A stretch of 22,985 nt of DNA from Flavobacteriaceae bacterium (GTDB lineage Bacteria; Bacteroidota; Bacteroidia; Flavobacteriales; Flavobacteriaceae): positions 1 to 22,985 of the forward strand of contig JALRDC010000010.1 of the NCBI GenBank assembly GCA_023262245.1, written 5' to 3'. Of the stretch, positions 1-8,843 are shown in pieces. Each line of letters opens with the position of its first letter. The first letter of the stretch is position 1. A program made the position numbers and the translations under genes. Under the pieces are notes generated by a model that made no database searches, was not told where the DNA came from, and saw only the letters and a list, made by a program, of their open reading frames with translations.

Positions 1-2146
1 TATTTTTAGTTTCTAAGACTTCTAGCGGAAGGAAACTATTGTTTACAATTTGATTTAATTCTAACTTAAAACCACTTTCTCTTGCTAATATGAGTATTTT
101 TCTAGCTACGTCAACACCGCTTAGATCGATTTTGGGATCTGGTTCGGTATAGCCTTCATTTTGCGCGCTTTTTACAACCTCTTTAAATGAGGCTTTTGAA
201 TTGAAGTTGTTAAATACAAAATTCAAACTCCCTGAAAGGATGGCTTGAATTTTTAAAATTTTATCTCCAGACGCAATTAAATTATTAAGCGTGTCGATTA
301 CTGGAAGACCAGCTCCAACATTGGTTTCAAATAAAAAGGGTGTTCCAAAACGCCGTGCAGTTTTCTTAAGATCAGAATAGTTGTTAAAAGAACTAGCGCA
401 GGCTATTTTATTGCAAGTGACGACCCCTATATTATGAGCAAGGTAGCGTTCGTATTCCTCAGCGATGATTTCATTGGCCGTATTGTCTACAAAGATGCTG
501 TTTCTGAGATTAAGCTGTTTAACATGCTCAAAAAAAACATTTCGGTCTGCTTTTATCGAGCTATTGTCTAATTCTTGTTTCCATTGATTTAAAGCAATAG
601 GTCCGTCTTTTAACAACATTTTTCTAGAATTAGAAAGTGCGATTACACGAATTTTTAATCTTAAATGTTCAAGGAGATACTCTTTTTGCTTTTCAATCTG
701 TTCGAGGAGCTTTCCCCCTACATTTCCTACTCCTGTGATGAATAGATTTAATTCTTTAGTTTGTTCTTCAAAAAAACTTTCATGAATTGTATTAAGAGCC
801 TTTTGAGTATTTTTTTTATCGATAACTATAGATATATTACGCTCTGAAGCCCCCTGTGCAATGGCTCGGATATTTATATTATTGGCTCCAAGACTACTGA
901 AGAGTTTTCCGCTAATTCCTTGATGATCTTTCATCTTGTCACCAACAACGGCAATATTTGCCATATCATGTTCAATTTTAGCGGGCTCTACTTTGTTAAG
1001 GCTGATTTCAAATGCAAAATGTTCATCTATTGCTTTCTTTGCAAGAGCAGTATCCTCAGATCGAACACCAATACAAATGGAATGTTCAGAAGAGGCTTGG
1101 GTGATCATGATGATGTTGATTTGCTTGAGTGACAAACATTCGAATAAGCGTTTAGAAAACCCAGGAATTCCAATCATCCCACTACCTTCAAGACTTATTA
1201 AAGCAACATTTTCAATATGGCTTACCCCTTTTACAGTGGTGCCATTTCCCTGTTCAACCCCATTTTGATCAATGAGTGTTCCTGGAGCCTGAGCATCAAA
1301 TGTATTTTTTATAAGTACGGGAATGTTTTTTTCAATAAGAGGTTGGAGTGTTGGTGGGTAAATTACTTTTGCACCAAAATGAGAAAGTTCCATCGCCTCC
1401 TCATAGGACAACTTGGAAATGGGTTGAGCTTGACTAACCAGCTTTGGATTGGCTGTAAACATCCCACTAACATCGGTCCAAATTTCAAGGATGCTTGCTT
1501 GTACATAATTTGCGAGAAGGGAAGCGGTAAGATCAGAACCCCCTCGACCTAATGTTGTTGTGTGTCCTTCTTCATCTTGTGCTATAAAACCAGGAATGAG
1601 TGTAATAGTGGCTTTTCTTTTGGCTAAAAAAGCGCTCGTCTTTTCTGAGCTAAGTTGGTGATTGATAACTTCGCGATCGTTTGTGATATGAGTAAAAATA
1701 AGTTCTCTGGCATCTTTTAGCTCAATATTACATCCTTGGTGTTTTAAAATGTTAAAGATGATAGTACTTGAGAGTATTTCCCCATAACTAGAAACTTTAG
1801 CGAGGCTTTTAGGAGTGAGTTCATTTATCGTAAATAAAGACGCTAATAGATCTTCCAATTCATTTAGCTGAGACTTCAGGAAACTTATAATAGCGCTTTG
1901 TTGGGTTACAGGAACAAAGTGCTCTATTGGGTTTAAGTGGCGGGTTTCTAAGGTTTCTAATTTTTCCTTATAATTTTTATCTCCTGAACTGGCTCTTTCC
2001 GCCATTTCTACAAGAATATTTGTAACACCCCCTAGTGCAGATACAACAACGAGTTGCTCTTCAGTAGAATTTTTAACAATGTCGATAACATGTTTGAGAC
2101 TTTTTGCGTCAGCAACAGAAGTACCCCCAAATTTTAAAACCTTCAT
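1..2146 (-). CDS. thrA: Bifunctional aspartokinase / homoserine dehydrogenase, 3' end cut by window edge
   Basis: Catalyses the first and third steps from aspartate towards threonine, methionine and isoleucine (aspartate to aspartyl phosphate; aspartate semialdehyde to homoserine) in the cytoplasm. Translation from the ATG at 2146 gives 715 codons with no stop. Visible in order: the kinase N-terminus KFGGTS (residues 5-10); the kinase motif LGRGGSD (199-205); two ACT regulatory domains (about 313-385 and 394-462); the NAD(P)-binding loop GVGNVGG (472-478); the dehydrogenase segment LSGSLNF (637-643); and DLSGVDVARK, with D679 and K683 spaced like the catalytic Asp/Lys of homoserine dehydrogenases. 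Related fused enzymes are about 810-820 aa, so roughly 100 residues lie outside. The ACT domains imply allosteric feedback, probably by threonine. The promoter at 2173-2202 leaves only about 20 nt of leader, so there is no room for a leader-peptide attenuator. thrB and thrC would be expected next, beyond the edge. Confidence 0.95.
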   Translation of the reverse strand, partial: MKVLKFGGTSVADAKSLKHVIDIVKNSTEEQLVVVSALGGVTNILVEMAERASSGDKNYKEKLETLETRHLNPIEHFVPVTQQSAIISFLKSQLNELEDLLASLFTINELTPKSLAKVSSYGEILSSTIIFNILKHQGCNIELKDARELIFTHITNDREVINHQLSSEKTSAFLAKRKATITLIPGFIAQDEEGHTTTLGRGGSDLTASLLANYVQASILEIWTDVSGMFTANPKLVSQAQPISKLSYEEAMELSHFGAKVIYPPTLQPLIEKNIPVLIKNTFDAQAPGTLIDQNGVEQGNGTTVKGVSHIENVALISLEGSGMIGIPGFSKRLFECLSLKQINIIMITQASSEHSICIGVRSEDTALAKKAIDEHFAFEISLNKVEPAKIEHDMANIAVVGDKMKDHQGISGKLFSSLGANNINIRAIAQGASERNISIVIDKKNTQKALNTIHESFFEEQTKELNLFITGVGNVGGKLLEQIEKQKEYLLEHLRLKIRVIALSNSRKMLLKDGPIALNQWKQELDNSSIKADRNVFFEHVKQLNLRNSIFVDNTANEIIAEEYERYLAHNIGVVTCNKIACASSFNNYSDLKKTARRFGTPFLFETNVGAGLPVIDTLNNLIASGDKILKIQAILSGSLNFVFNNFNSKASFKEVVKSAQNEGYTEPDPKIDLSGVDVARKILILARESGFKLELNQIVNNSFLPLEVLETKN

Positions 2147-2172
2147 AATACTTTTACGCTTTCAACGATATA

Positions 2173-2202
2173 CAAACGTATTTCGTTTTAACAAGCGCAA
2201 AA
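2173..2202 (-). promoter_or_regulatory. thrA promoter, Bacteroidota type
   Basis: On the minus strand TTTG (2201-2198) is followed after exactly 17 nt by TACGTTTG (2180-2173), matching the flavobacterial pattern TTG-N17-23-TAnnTTTG. The predicted start of transcription falls about 20 nt before the thrA ATG. This is the best promoter match in the window and makes thrA independent of upstream clpC. Confidence 0.6.
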
Positions 2203-2256
2203 ATAATATTTATTGCTGGGCTTTAAAGGATTTGTGAATAAAAAGCGACAAGAATT

Positions 2257-2275
2257 TAAACTTTTAAAAAGTTTA
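2257..2275 (-). terminator. AT-rich hairpin between clpC and thrA, possible weak terminator
   Basis: TAAACTTTT and AAAAGTTTA are 9-bp inverted arms separated by one base, 20 nt after the clpC stop. The stem is entirely A/T apart from one C-G pair, so it would be weak. Its position fits the end of clpC, but it could equally be a chance palindrome in AT-rich DNA. Confidence 0.3.
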
Positions 2276-2294
2276 GAAATTTTTGTGCGATTTG

Positions 2295-4841
2295 TTACGA
2301 AGTTTCAATTTTTTGATTCCCATTTAATTCAAGTATCTCTTGGTCTTTATGTTTATCAATTAAGATACTGTCTCCCTCTTTAACGGAATTGTTAACAATG
2401 TGCTCAGCGATTAAGTCTTCTACGTGTTTTTGTATCGCTCGGTTTAAGGGTCTTGCCCCATATTTACTGTCATATCCTTTGTCTGCAATAAAATCTCTTG
2501 CAGTTTTGGAGATTTCAATTTTATATCCCAACTGTTCAATACGCTTAATCAGATGAACCAATTCAATGTCAACAATCTTACGAATGTCCTTTTTCTCCAA
2601 AGAATTAAAAACGACAATGTCATCAATACGGTTTAAAAATTCTGGAGAAAAGGTCTTTTTTAATTCTTTTTCAATCACTCCTTTTTCAATATCATTCGAT
2701 TGTGCTTTTTGAGAAGCTGTTTCAAATCCAAGTCCTCGACCAAAATCTTTAACTTGGCGAGCACCTACATTGGAGGTCATGATGATGATGGTGTTTTGAA
2801 AGTTAATTTTTCTTCCTAAACTATCTGTTAAAAAGCCATCGTCTAGTACTTGTAACAGCATATTGAAAATATCAGGATGCGCTTTTTCTACCTCATCTAG
2901 AAGAATTACAGAGTAGGGACGACGACGAACTTTTTCTGTTAATTGCCCTCCTTCTTCATACCCTATGTAGCCCGGGGGCGCTCCAATTAAACGTGAGATA
3001 GCAAATTTCTCCATGTATTCGCTCATGTCAATACGAATCAGGTTTTCTTCACTATCAAAAATTTCTGAAGCTAGGATTTTAGCGAGTTGTGTTTTACCCA
3101 CTCCTGTTTGACCAAGGAAGATAAAAGAACCAATCGGCTTATCCGGGGCTTTAAGTCCAGCTCGATTCCTTTGAATTGCTTTTACAACTTTTTCTACTGC
3201 TTCTGTTTGACCAATTAATTTTGAGTCAATGACTTTTGCGAGTTTGGAAAGTTTATTTTTTTCAGACTTAACAATTTTATTGACAGGGACGTTTGTCATC
3301 ATGGAGACCACATCTGCAATGTCGTTCTCTCCTACTGTAACTCGATTGAGTTTAGACGCTTCTTGCCATCGCTCTTGAGCTTCAATAAGTAAACGCTCGA
3401 CACGTTTTTCATCGTCTCTTAGTTTGGCAGCCTCTTCATATTTTTGTTTTAGGACTACAGAGTTTTTAAGGTCTCTAACTTGGTCCAATTGATTTTCAAG
3501 GTCAATAATTTCCTGGGGGACACTCATGTTGTTTATGTGTACTCGTGAACCAGCTTCATCAAGAGCATCTATAGCTTTGTCCGGCAGAAAGCGATCGGAC
3601 ATATAACGATCCGTAAGATCAACACATGCGTTTAAGGCTTCATCGGTATAGTTTACATTGTGATGATTTTCGTAGCGCTCTTTAATATTTTTTAGTATTT
3701 CTAAGGTTTCCTCAGTACTGGTTTGTTCTACGAGAACTTTTTGGAAACGTCTTTCAAGGGCACCGTCTTTTTCTATGTTTTGGCGGTACTCGTCTAGAGT
3801 AGTAGCTCCAATACATTGGATTTCTCCACGCGCAAGGGCTGGTTTGAACATATTAGAAGCATCCAAGCTACCGGTCGCACCACCTGCCCCTACAATGGTA
3901 TGAATTTCATCAATGAATAGGATAATGTCATCGTTTTTCTCCAGTTCATTCATTAAGGCCTTCATGCGTTCTTCAAATTGTCCTCGGTATTTTGTTCCAG
4001 CAACTAAGCTTGCCAAATCAAGACTAACGACTCTTTTGTTGTAAAGAACACGGGAAACACGTTTTTGAATGATCCGCAAAGCCAGTCCTTCGGCGATTGC
4101 CGATTTACCAACCCCAGGTTCTCCTATCAATAATGGATTGTTTTTCTTTCTTCTACTTAAAATTTGCGAAACCCGTTCAATTTCTTTTTCCCTTCCAACT
4201 ACAGGATCGAGTTTTTCTCCTTCGGCGAGAGCTGTGATATCTCTACCAAAATTATCTAGAACGGGAGTTTTTGACTTTTTAGAAGTTTTTGATTCAGAGG
4301 TAGGAATGAATGGGTTCTCTTTGCCTTCCCCTTCGTTCTCTTTTTCTTCGGGAAAAGAGGCACCTGAAGGTAGATCATCATAAGTGTCAGAATCGTTTGC
4401 TAGCATAAGTTTAAATTGCTCTTTTACAATGTCATAATCAACATTGAGTTGTGTTAAGAGTTTGGTTGTAGGATCGTTTTCATTTCTTAGAATGCAAAGA
4501 AGAAGGTGAACGGTATTGATCAGTTCGCTTTGGAAAAGTTTAGCTTCTAAAAAAGTGGTTTTAAGGGCACGTTCTGCCTGGCGGGTAAGATGTAGGTTTT
4601 TTTTGTCATTTAAAAGTTGTGCATTATCAATCGTTGCGGGATTAAGTATTTCAACTTTTCGTCTTAATTCTTCAAGATTTACTTCAATTGCATTTAAAAT
4701 TGCAATTGCTTTTCCTCCTCCATCTCTTAAAATACCTAGCATCAAGTGTTCTGTTCCAATAAAGTTGTGACCCAAACGAAGGGCTTCTTCTTTACTAAAA
4801 GCGATTACGTCTTTAACGCGTGGTGAAAAATTATCATCCAT
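2295..4841 (-). CDS. clpC: ATP-dependent Clp protease, AAA+ unfoldase subunit ClpC
   Basis: Hexameric unfoldase that feeds damaged or tagged proteins to ClpP in the cytosol. The 848 residues show the full Hsp100 class I layout: a double Clp-N domain (about 1-145); an acidic/Ser-Lys-rich linker (about 152-195); AAA-1 with Walker A GEPGVGKS (240-247), Walker B ILFIDE (307-312) and pore loop KYRG (284-287); a middle region with a UVR-like segment (about 455-495) typical of ClpC rather than ClpA; and AAA-2 with Walker A GQTGVGKT (577-584), Walker B VILLDE (645-650) and pore loop GYIGYEEGG (624-632). LGF at 704-706 sits where ClpP-docking tripeptides occur, so a ClpP partner is expected. The Clp C-terminal motif GARPLNR is at 795-801. 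Length and all ATPase motifs are normal. The gene diverges from gyrA. Confidence 0.97.
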   Translation of the reverse strand: MDDNFSPRVKDVIAFSKEEALRLGHNFIGTEHLMLGILRDGGGKAIAILNAIEVNLEELRRKVEILNPATIDNAQLLNDKKNLHLTRQAERALKTTFLEAKLFQSELINTVHLLLCILRNENDPTTKLLTQLNVDYDIVKEQFKLMLANDSDTYDDLPSGASFPEEKENEGEGKENPFIPTSESKTSKKSKTPVLDNFGRDITALAEGEKLDPVVGREKEIERVSQILSRRKKNNPLLIGEPGVGKSAIAEGLALRIIQKRVSRVLYNKRVVSLDLASLVAGTKYRGQFEERMKALMNELEKNDDIILFIDEIHTIVGAGGATGSLDASNMFKPALARGEIQCIGATTLDEYRQNIEKDGALERRFQKVLVEQTSTEETLEILKNIKERYENHHNVNYTDEALNACVDLTDRYMSDRFLPDKAIDALDEAGSRVHINNMSVPQEIIDLENQLDQVRDLKNSVVLKQKYEEAAKLRDDEKRVERLLIEAQERWQEASKLNRVTVGENDIADVVSMMTNVPVNKIVKSEKNKLSKLAKVIDSKLIGQTEAVEKVVKAIQRNRAGLKAPDKPIGSFIFLGQTGVGKTQLAKILASEIFDSEENLIRIDMSEYMEKFAISRLIGAPPGYIGYEEGGQLTEKVRRRPYSVILLDEVEKAHPDIFNMLLQVLDDGFLTDSLGRKINFQNTIIIMTSNVGARQVKDFGRGLGFETASQKAQSNDIEKGVIEKELKKTFSPEFLNRIDDIVVFNSLEKKDIRKIVDIELVHLIKRIEQLGYKIEISKTARDFIADKGYDSKYGARPLNRAIQKHVEDLIAEHIVNNSVKEGDSILIDKHKDQEILELNGNQKIETS

Positions 4842-4879
4842 AGCTCACTATTTAAATCTTTATTGCGCAAAAAGTAGAC

Positions 4880-4909
4880 CAAAACTTTAGCACTACGCTA
4901 ATAGACAAA
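4880..4909 (-). promoter_or_regulatory. Possible clpC promoter
   Basis: On the minus strand TTTG (4909-4906) is followed after 16 nt by TAAAGTTTTG (4889-4880), a -7 element with one extra base compared with TAnnTTTG. It lies about 40 nt before the clpC start. The match is imperfect, so this is tentative. Confidence 0.3.
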
Positions 4910-5007
4910 AAAATATTAAGAATTCAAAAAAAGCTACAGTATTATTTACCACCAAATTGCACCTAAAATCTGTTAATAATTTTAGCAATTATAGCTTAAT
5001 ATTAATT

Positions 5008-5015
5008 TAATTTTG
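5008..5015 (+). promoter_or_regulatory. Possible gyrA -7 element
   Basis: TAATTTTG matches the Bacteroidota -7 consensus TAnnTTTG exactly and would give a leader of about 34 nt before the gyrA ATG. No TTG is found at the usual distance upstream, so the -33 half is missing or degenerate. Confidence 0.35.
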
Positions 5016-5055
5016 AGTGCTGATTCCTTATTTTAGCTACAATTAAATATATATC

Positions 5056-7551
5056 ATGAACGAAGCAGACAGGCTCATTCCCATTAGGATTGAAGATGAA
5101 ATGAAATCGGCTTACATTGATTATTCAATGTCTGTCATTGTGTCACGTGCATTACCCGATGTTAGAGATGGATTAAAACCAGTTCACCGTCGTGTATTGT
5201 TTGGAATGCACGAGTTAGGAATACGTTCCAATACGGCTTACAAAAAATCCGCACGTATAGTCGGTGAGGTATTGGGAAAATACCATCCTCACGGGGACAG
5301 TTCTGTGTATGATACAATGGTGCGTATGGCTCAAGAATGGAGTTTGCGATATTTGTTGGTAGATGGACAGGGTAATTTTGGATCTGTAGACGGGGATAGT
5401 CCAGCAGCGATGCGATATACGGAAGCTCGAATGCGGAAAATGTCTGAAGACCTAATGGCAGACATCGACAAAGAAACGGTTGATTTACAACTGAATTTTG
5501 ACGATACCTTAAAAGAGCCTACCGTTCTCCCTACACGAGTCCCCAACCTGTTAATTAATGGAGCCTCTGGAATTGCAGTTGGTATGGCAACCAACATGCC
5601 TCCTCATAACCTGACTGAAGTCGTAGACGGAACTATACAGTACATAGACAATAACGAAATCAGTATTGAAGAATTAATTCAAACTATAAAAGCTCCAGAT
5701 TTTCCCACTGGCGGAACGATATACGGTTACGAAGGTGTAAAAGAAGCCTTCCTTACTGGAAGAGGTCGAGTGGTTATTCGTGCTAAAGCCAATATAGAAG
5801 AAGTCAACGGAAGGGAATGTATTATCGTTACAGAAATTCCTTATCAGGTTAATAAAGCTGAAATGATTCGAAAAACAGCCGAGTTAGTAAATGATAAGAA
5901 GATAGAGGGAATCAGTACCATACGTGATGAATCCGATAGAAATGGTATGCGAGTCGTTTATGTTTTAAAACGAGATGCTGTCCCCAATATTGTTTTAAAC
6001 AAACTTTACAAATTTACCTCACTACAATCTTCTTTTAGTGTAAATAACATTGCTTTAGTAAAAGGCAAACCACAAATGTTGAATTTGAAAGACATGATTC
6101 ACTATTTTGTGGAACATCGTCACGATGTGGTGGTTCGCAGAACTCAGTTTGAATTAAGAAAAGCAGAGGAGCGTGCTCACATACTTCAAGGGCTAATCAT
6201 TGCCTCCGATAATATTGATGAGGTTATAGCCCTTATAAGAGGTTCTAAAAATCCTGAGGAGGCTAGAGAAAACCTAACTAAAAGATTTGAACTTTCAGAA
6301 ATTCAGGCAAAGGCCATCGTTGAGATGCGTTTAAGACAACTTACTGGTCTGGAGCAAGACAAACTCCGAACAGAATACGATGAGCTTTTGGAAACCATTA
6401 CCGACTTAAAAGACATTCTCGATAAAAAGGATCGCAGAATGGATATCATTAAGGAAGAACTGTTAGAAGTCAAAGAAAAATACGGTGATGAACGAAGATC
6501 TACCATAGAATATGCTGGTGGTGACTTTAGTATGGAAGACATGATTCCCGATGATAAAGTTGTAATTACAATTTCTCATGCCGGTTATATTAAGCGTACC
6601 CCCTTAGTAGAATACAAAACGCAAAATAGGGGAGGTGTGGGTCAAAAAGCTTCCACAACCAGAGATGAAGATTTCCTACAAGATCTCTTTGTAGGAACGA
6701 ATCATCAATACATGCTCTTCTTTACTCAAAAGGGGAAATGTTTTTGGATGCGTGTTTTTGAAATACCTGAAGGGTCAAAAACTTCAAAAGGTAGGGCAAT
6801 TCAAAATCTTATAAATATTGAACAAGATGATAAAGTAAAAGCTTTCATTTGTACTCAAGACCTTAAAAATGAAGAATACATAAACAGTCACTACGTTATT
6901 ATGGCAACCCGAAAGGGGCAAGTCAAGAAAACCTCTTTAGAACAGTATTCTCGTCCTAGAACAAATGGAATTAATGCCATAAGCATTCGAGAAGGAGATG
7001 AATTACTGGAAGCCAAATTAACCAACGGAAAAAGCCATGTCATGTTGGCGGTTAAATCAGGAAAAGCCATTAGATTTGAAGAAAGTAAGACACGACCTAT
7101 GGGGCGCGGTGCTTCTGGGGTTAGAGGTATAAGTCTTGATAATGAAAACGACGAAGTGGTTGGAATGATTGCTGCTAATGACATGGATACAAACATTCTT
7201 GTAGTCTCAGAAAACGGGTATGGAAAACGCTCTAGTCTAGAAGATTACCGAGTGACCAATCGAGGTGGAAAAGGAGTCAAAACGATTTCTATTACTGATA
7301 AAACAGGTAAACTCGTGGCCATTAAAAACGTAGTTGATCAAGACGATCTTATGATTATTAACAAATCAGGTATTGCCATAAGAATGGAGGTAGCAAGTTT
7401 ACGAGTAATGGGACGTGCAACTCAGGGAGTTAAGCTTATCAATCTCAAAGGAGAGGATACCATTGCTGCCGTTGCCAAAGTGATGAAAGACGATGATCCT
7501 GTAGAAGATGTGAATGATCTGGAGGTTAATGATGGCACTATTATTGAATAA
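5056..7551 (+). CDS. gyrA: DNA gyrase subunit A
   Basis: Breaks and rejoins DNA in the A2B2 gyrase complex to introduce negative supercoils. The 831 residues start with the conserved gyrase/topoisomerase IV A winged-helix region. The catalytic tyrosine is Y121 in AAMRYTEARM. The quinolone-determining segment HPHGDSSVYD has Ser82 and Asp86, the residues usual in susceptible enzymes. The C-terminal pinwheel (about 500-815) contains repeated blade motifs; the GyrA-box position in the first blade reads QNRGGVG (523-529) instead of the enteric QRRGGKG, and a closer copy, TNRGGKG, occurs at 734-740. An acidic tail ends the protein. Length and N-terminus fit flavobacterial GyrA better than ParC. The ATG at 5056 is followed directly by the conserved N-terminus; no Shine-Dalgarno sequence is present. 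A TPR gene follows after 27 bp, probably in the same transcript. Confidence 0.97.
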   Translation: MNEADRLIPIRIEDEMKSAYIDYSMSVIVSRALPDVRDGLKPVHRRVLFGMHELGIRSNTAYKKSARIVGEVLGKYHPHGDSSVYDTMVRMAQEWSLRYLLVDGQGNFGSVDGDSPAAMRYTEARMRKMSEDLMADIDKETVDLQLNFDDTLKEPTVLPTRVPNLLINGASGIAVGMATNMPPHNLTEVVDGTIQYIDNNEISIEELIQTIKAPDFPTGGTIYGYEGVKEAFLTGRGRVVIRAKANIEEVNGRECIIVTEIPYQVNKAEMIRKTAELVNDKKIEGISTIRDESDRNGMRVVYVLKRDAVPNIVLNKLYKFTSLQSSFSVNNIALVKGKPQMLNLKDMIHYFVEHRHDVVVRRTQFELRKAEERAHILQGLIIASDNIDEVIALIRGSKNPEEARENLTKRFELSEIQAKAIVEMRLRQLTGLEQDKLRTEYDELLETITDLKDILDKKDRRMDIIKEELLEVKEKYGDERRSTIEYAGGDFSMEDMIPDDKVVITISHAGYIKRTPLVEYKTQNRGGVGQKASTTRDEDFLQDLFVGTNHQYMLFFTQKGKCFWMRVFEIPEGSKTSKGRAIQNLINIEQDDKVKAFICTQDLKNEEYINSHYVIMATRKGQVKKTSLEQYSRPRTNGINAISIREGDELLEAKLTNGKSHVMLAVKSGKAIRFEESKTRPMGRGASGVRGISLDNENDEVVGMIAANDMDTNILVVSENGYGKRSSLEDYRVTNRGGKGVKTISITDKTGKLVAIKNVVDQDDLMIINKSGIAIRMEVASLRVMGRATQGVKLINLKGEDTIAAVAKVMKDDDPVEDVNDLEVNDGTIIE

Positions 7552-7578
7552 ACGTAAAAAAACAAAATAATAAATAAA

Positions 7579-8799
7579 ATGAAAAAAATATTCACTTTAC
7601 TATTTATCTTAATTCTATCACTGTCAGTTGCACAAAAGAAAGAAGTTAAAAAAGCAGTTAAATTATTTGATGCTGGAGATATTCAAGGAGCAAGCGATAT
7701 GCTTTTAGCAAATGCTGCCCTCTTTGAAGGAGCAGATTCAAAAGTTTTAAATCAAAAACTTTACCTAGAGGCTCGAATTGATCAAGCCAATAAAAATTAT
7801 GATGCTGCCATTGAAAAATTTAAGGCGTTCACAGCTGCGGGGGGTATTGATCCTACTTACCAAACACAAATGCAAACATTAGTGGCAGAATTAGTAAATA
7901 GTGCTATTGAGGACAATGGTGCCCAACGTTATTCGGAAGCTGCTTCAAAACTTTACTCAGCTTACACGATCGATAAAGAAGCCAATCAAGATTATTTATA
8001 TTTTGCTGCTTCCAGTGCTGTAAATGGGCAAATACTTGATACTGCATTGGTCTATTATAAAGAATTAAAAGAAATGAAATACGAAGGGATAACAACCAGT
8101 TATTTTGCTAAATCTGCTGAATCTGGAGAGGAGGTTGAAATGTCTGAATCAGAGTATGAATTGTATAAGAAAACAAAGGATTATTCTGATTTTAGAGAAG
8201 AAAAGTCTGAGTCTAGATATCCTGAAATAATCAAAAACATTGCTTTAATTTATGCCCAAATGGGAGACAATGATATGGCAATGGAAGCGGTCAAAGAAGC
8301 AAGACAAACTGATCCTAAAGATTTAAATCTCATTTTAACTGAAGCAAACCTTTATATTCAATTAAAAGAAAATGATCGTTTTGAGGCTCTTATGAAGGAA
8401 GCTATAGCGCAGGATCCCAACAACGCTACCTTATACTTTAATTTAGGAGTAGTAAGTGCTCAAAGAGGAAGTAAAGAAGAGGCTGAGGGGTATTACAAGA
8501 AAACTATTGAAATTGATCCTAACTACGAAGCGGGCTATTTAAACCTTGTTTCTCTTATCCTAGAAGAAGAATCAGAAATAATATCTGAAATGGATGGTTT
8601 AGGTCGCTCAGCAGCAGATAACAAGCGTTATGATGAATTATTGAAAACTCGTGAGGATCTTTATCGTGAATGTATTCCAATCCTCAATAAGCTAGTTGAC
8701 ATAGCTAAAAATGAACAGGCTATCAAAACCCTTATGAATATCTATGGTTCCTTAGGTGAAACAGAAAACTATAAAAAGATGAAAGATCTCTTGGAATAG
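7579..8799 (+). CDS. Secreted tetratricopeptide-repeat protein
   Basis: Exported repeat protein with no enzymatic motif, likely a periplasmic scaffold for protein-protein contacts; the partner is unknown. The 406 residues begin with a signal peptide (MKK, hydrophobic stretch 4-15, cleavage near SVAQ at about 19) with no lipobox cysteine. Helical TPR-like repeats fill the rest: approximate units at 25-58, 62-88, 116-165, 217-247, 250-281, 284-316 and 375-405. The clearest are the two with NATLYFNLGVVSAQRG and the following EIDPNYEAGYLNL. A charged Ser/Glu-rich segment (about 180-212) separates two repeat blocks. The gene sits 27 bp after gyrA with an A-rich leader and no visible promoter, and is followed by a strong terminator, so it is probably cotranscribed with gyrA. 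Function is not deducible from the sequence. Confidence 0.85.
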   Translation: MKKIFTLLFILILSLSVAQKKEVKKAVKLFDAGDIQGASDMLLANAALFEGADSKVLNQKLYLEARIDQANKNYDAAIEKFKAFTAAGGIDPTYQTQMQTLVAELVNSAIEDNGAQRYSEAASKLYSAYTIDKEANQDYLYFAASSAVNGQILDTALVYYKELKEMKYEGITTSYFAKSAESGEEVEMSESEYELYKKTKDYSDFREEKSESRYPEIIKNIALIYAQMGDNDMAMEAVKEARQTDPKDLNLILTEANLYIQLKENDRFEALMKEAIAQDPNNATLYFNLGVVSAQRGSKEEAEGYYKKTIEIDPNYEAGYLNLVSLILEEESEIISEMDGLGRSAADNKRYDELLKTREDLYRECIPILNKLVDIAKNEQAIKTLMNIYGSLGETENYKKMKDLLE

Positions 8800-8816
8800 C
8801 ATCTTTTATACTTTAC

Positions 8817-8843
8817 AAAACCCTCCGCCGTGAGGGTTTTTTT
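8817..8843. terminator. Bidirectional intrinsic terminator
   Basis: AAAACCCTC and GAGGGTTTT form a perfect 9-bp stem around the loop CGCCGT, followed by a run of seven T on the plus strand and TTTTG on the minus strand. It lies between two convergent genes and abuts the stop codon of the minus-strand NlpC/P60 gene, so it can end both transcripts. Confidence 0.85.

Noticed and set aside
920..1552. Three overlapping plus-strand frames (70-111 codons)
   Set aside because: They lie antisense to thrA, whose minus-strand frame is continuous and shows ACT and kinase motifs.
4069..4383. Plus-strand open frame of 104 codons inside clpC
   Set aside because: It lies antisense to the conserved AAA-1 and linker region, has no recognisable domain, and is a codon-bias shadow.
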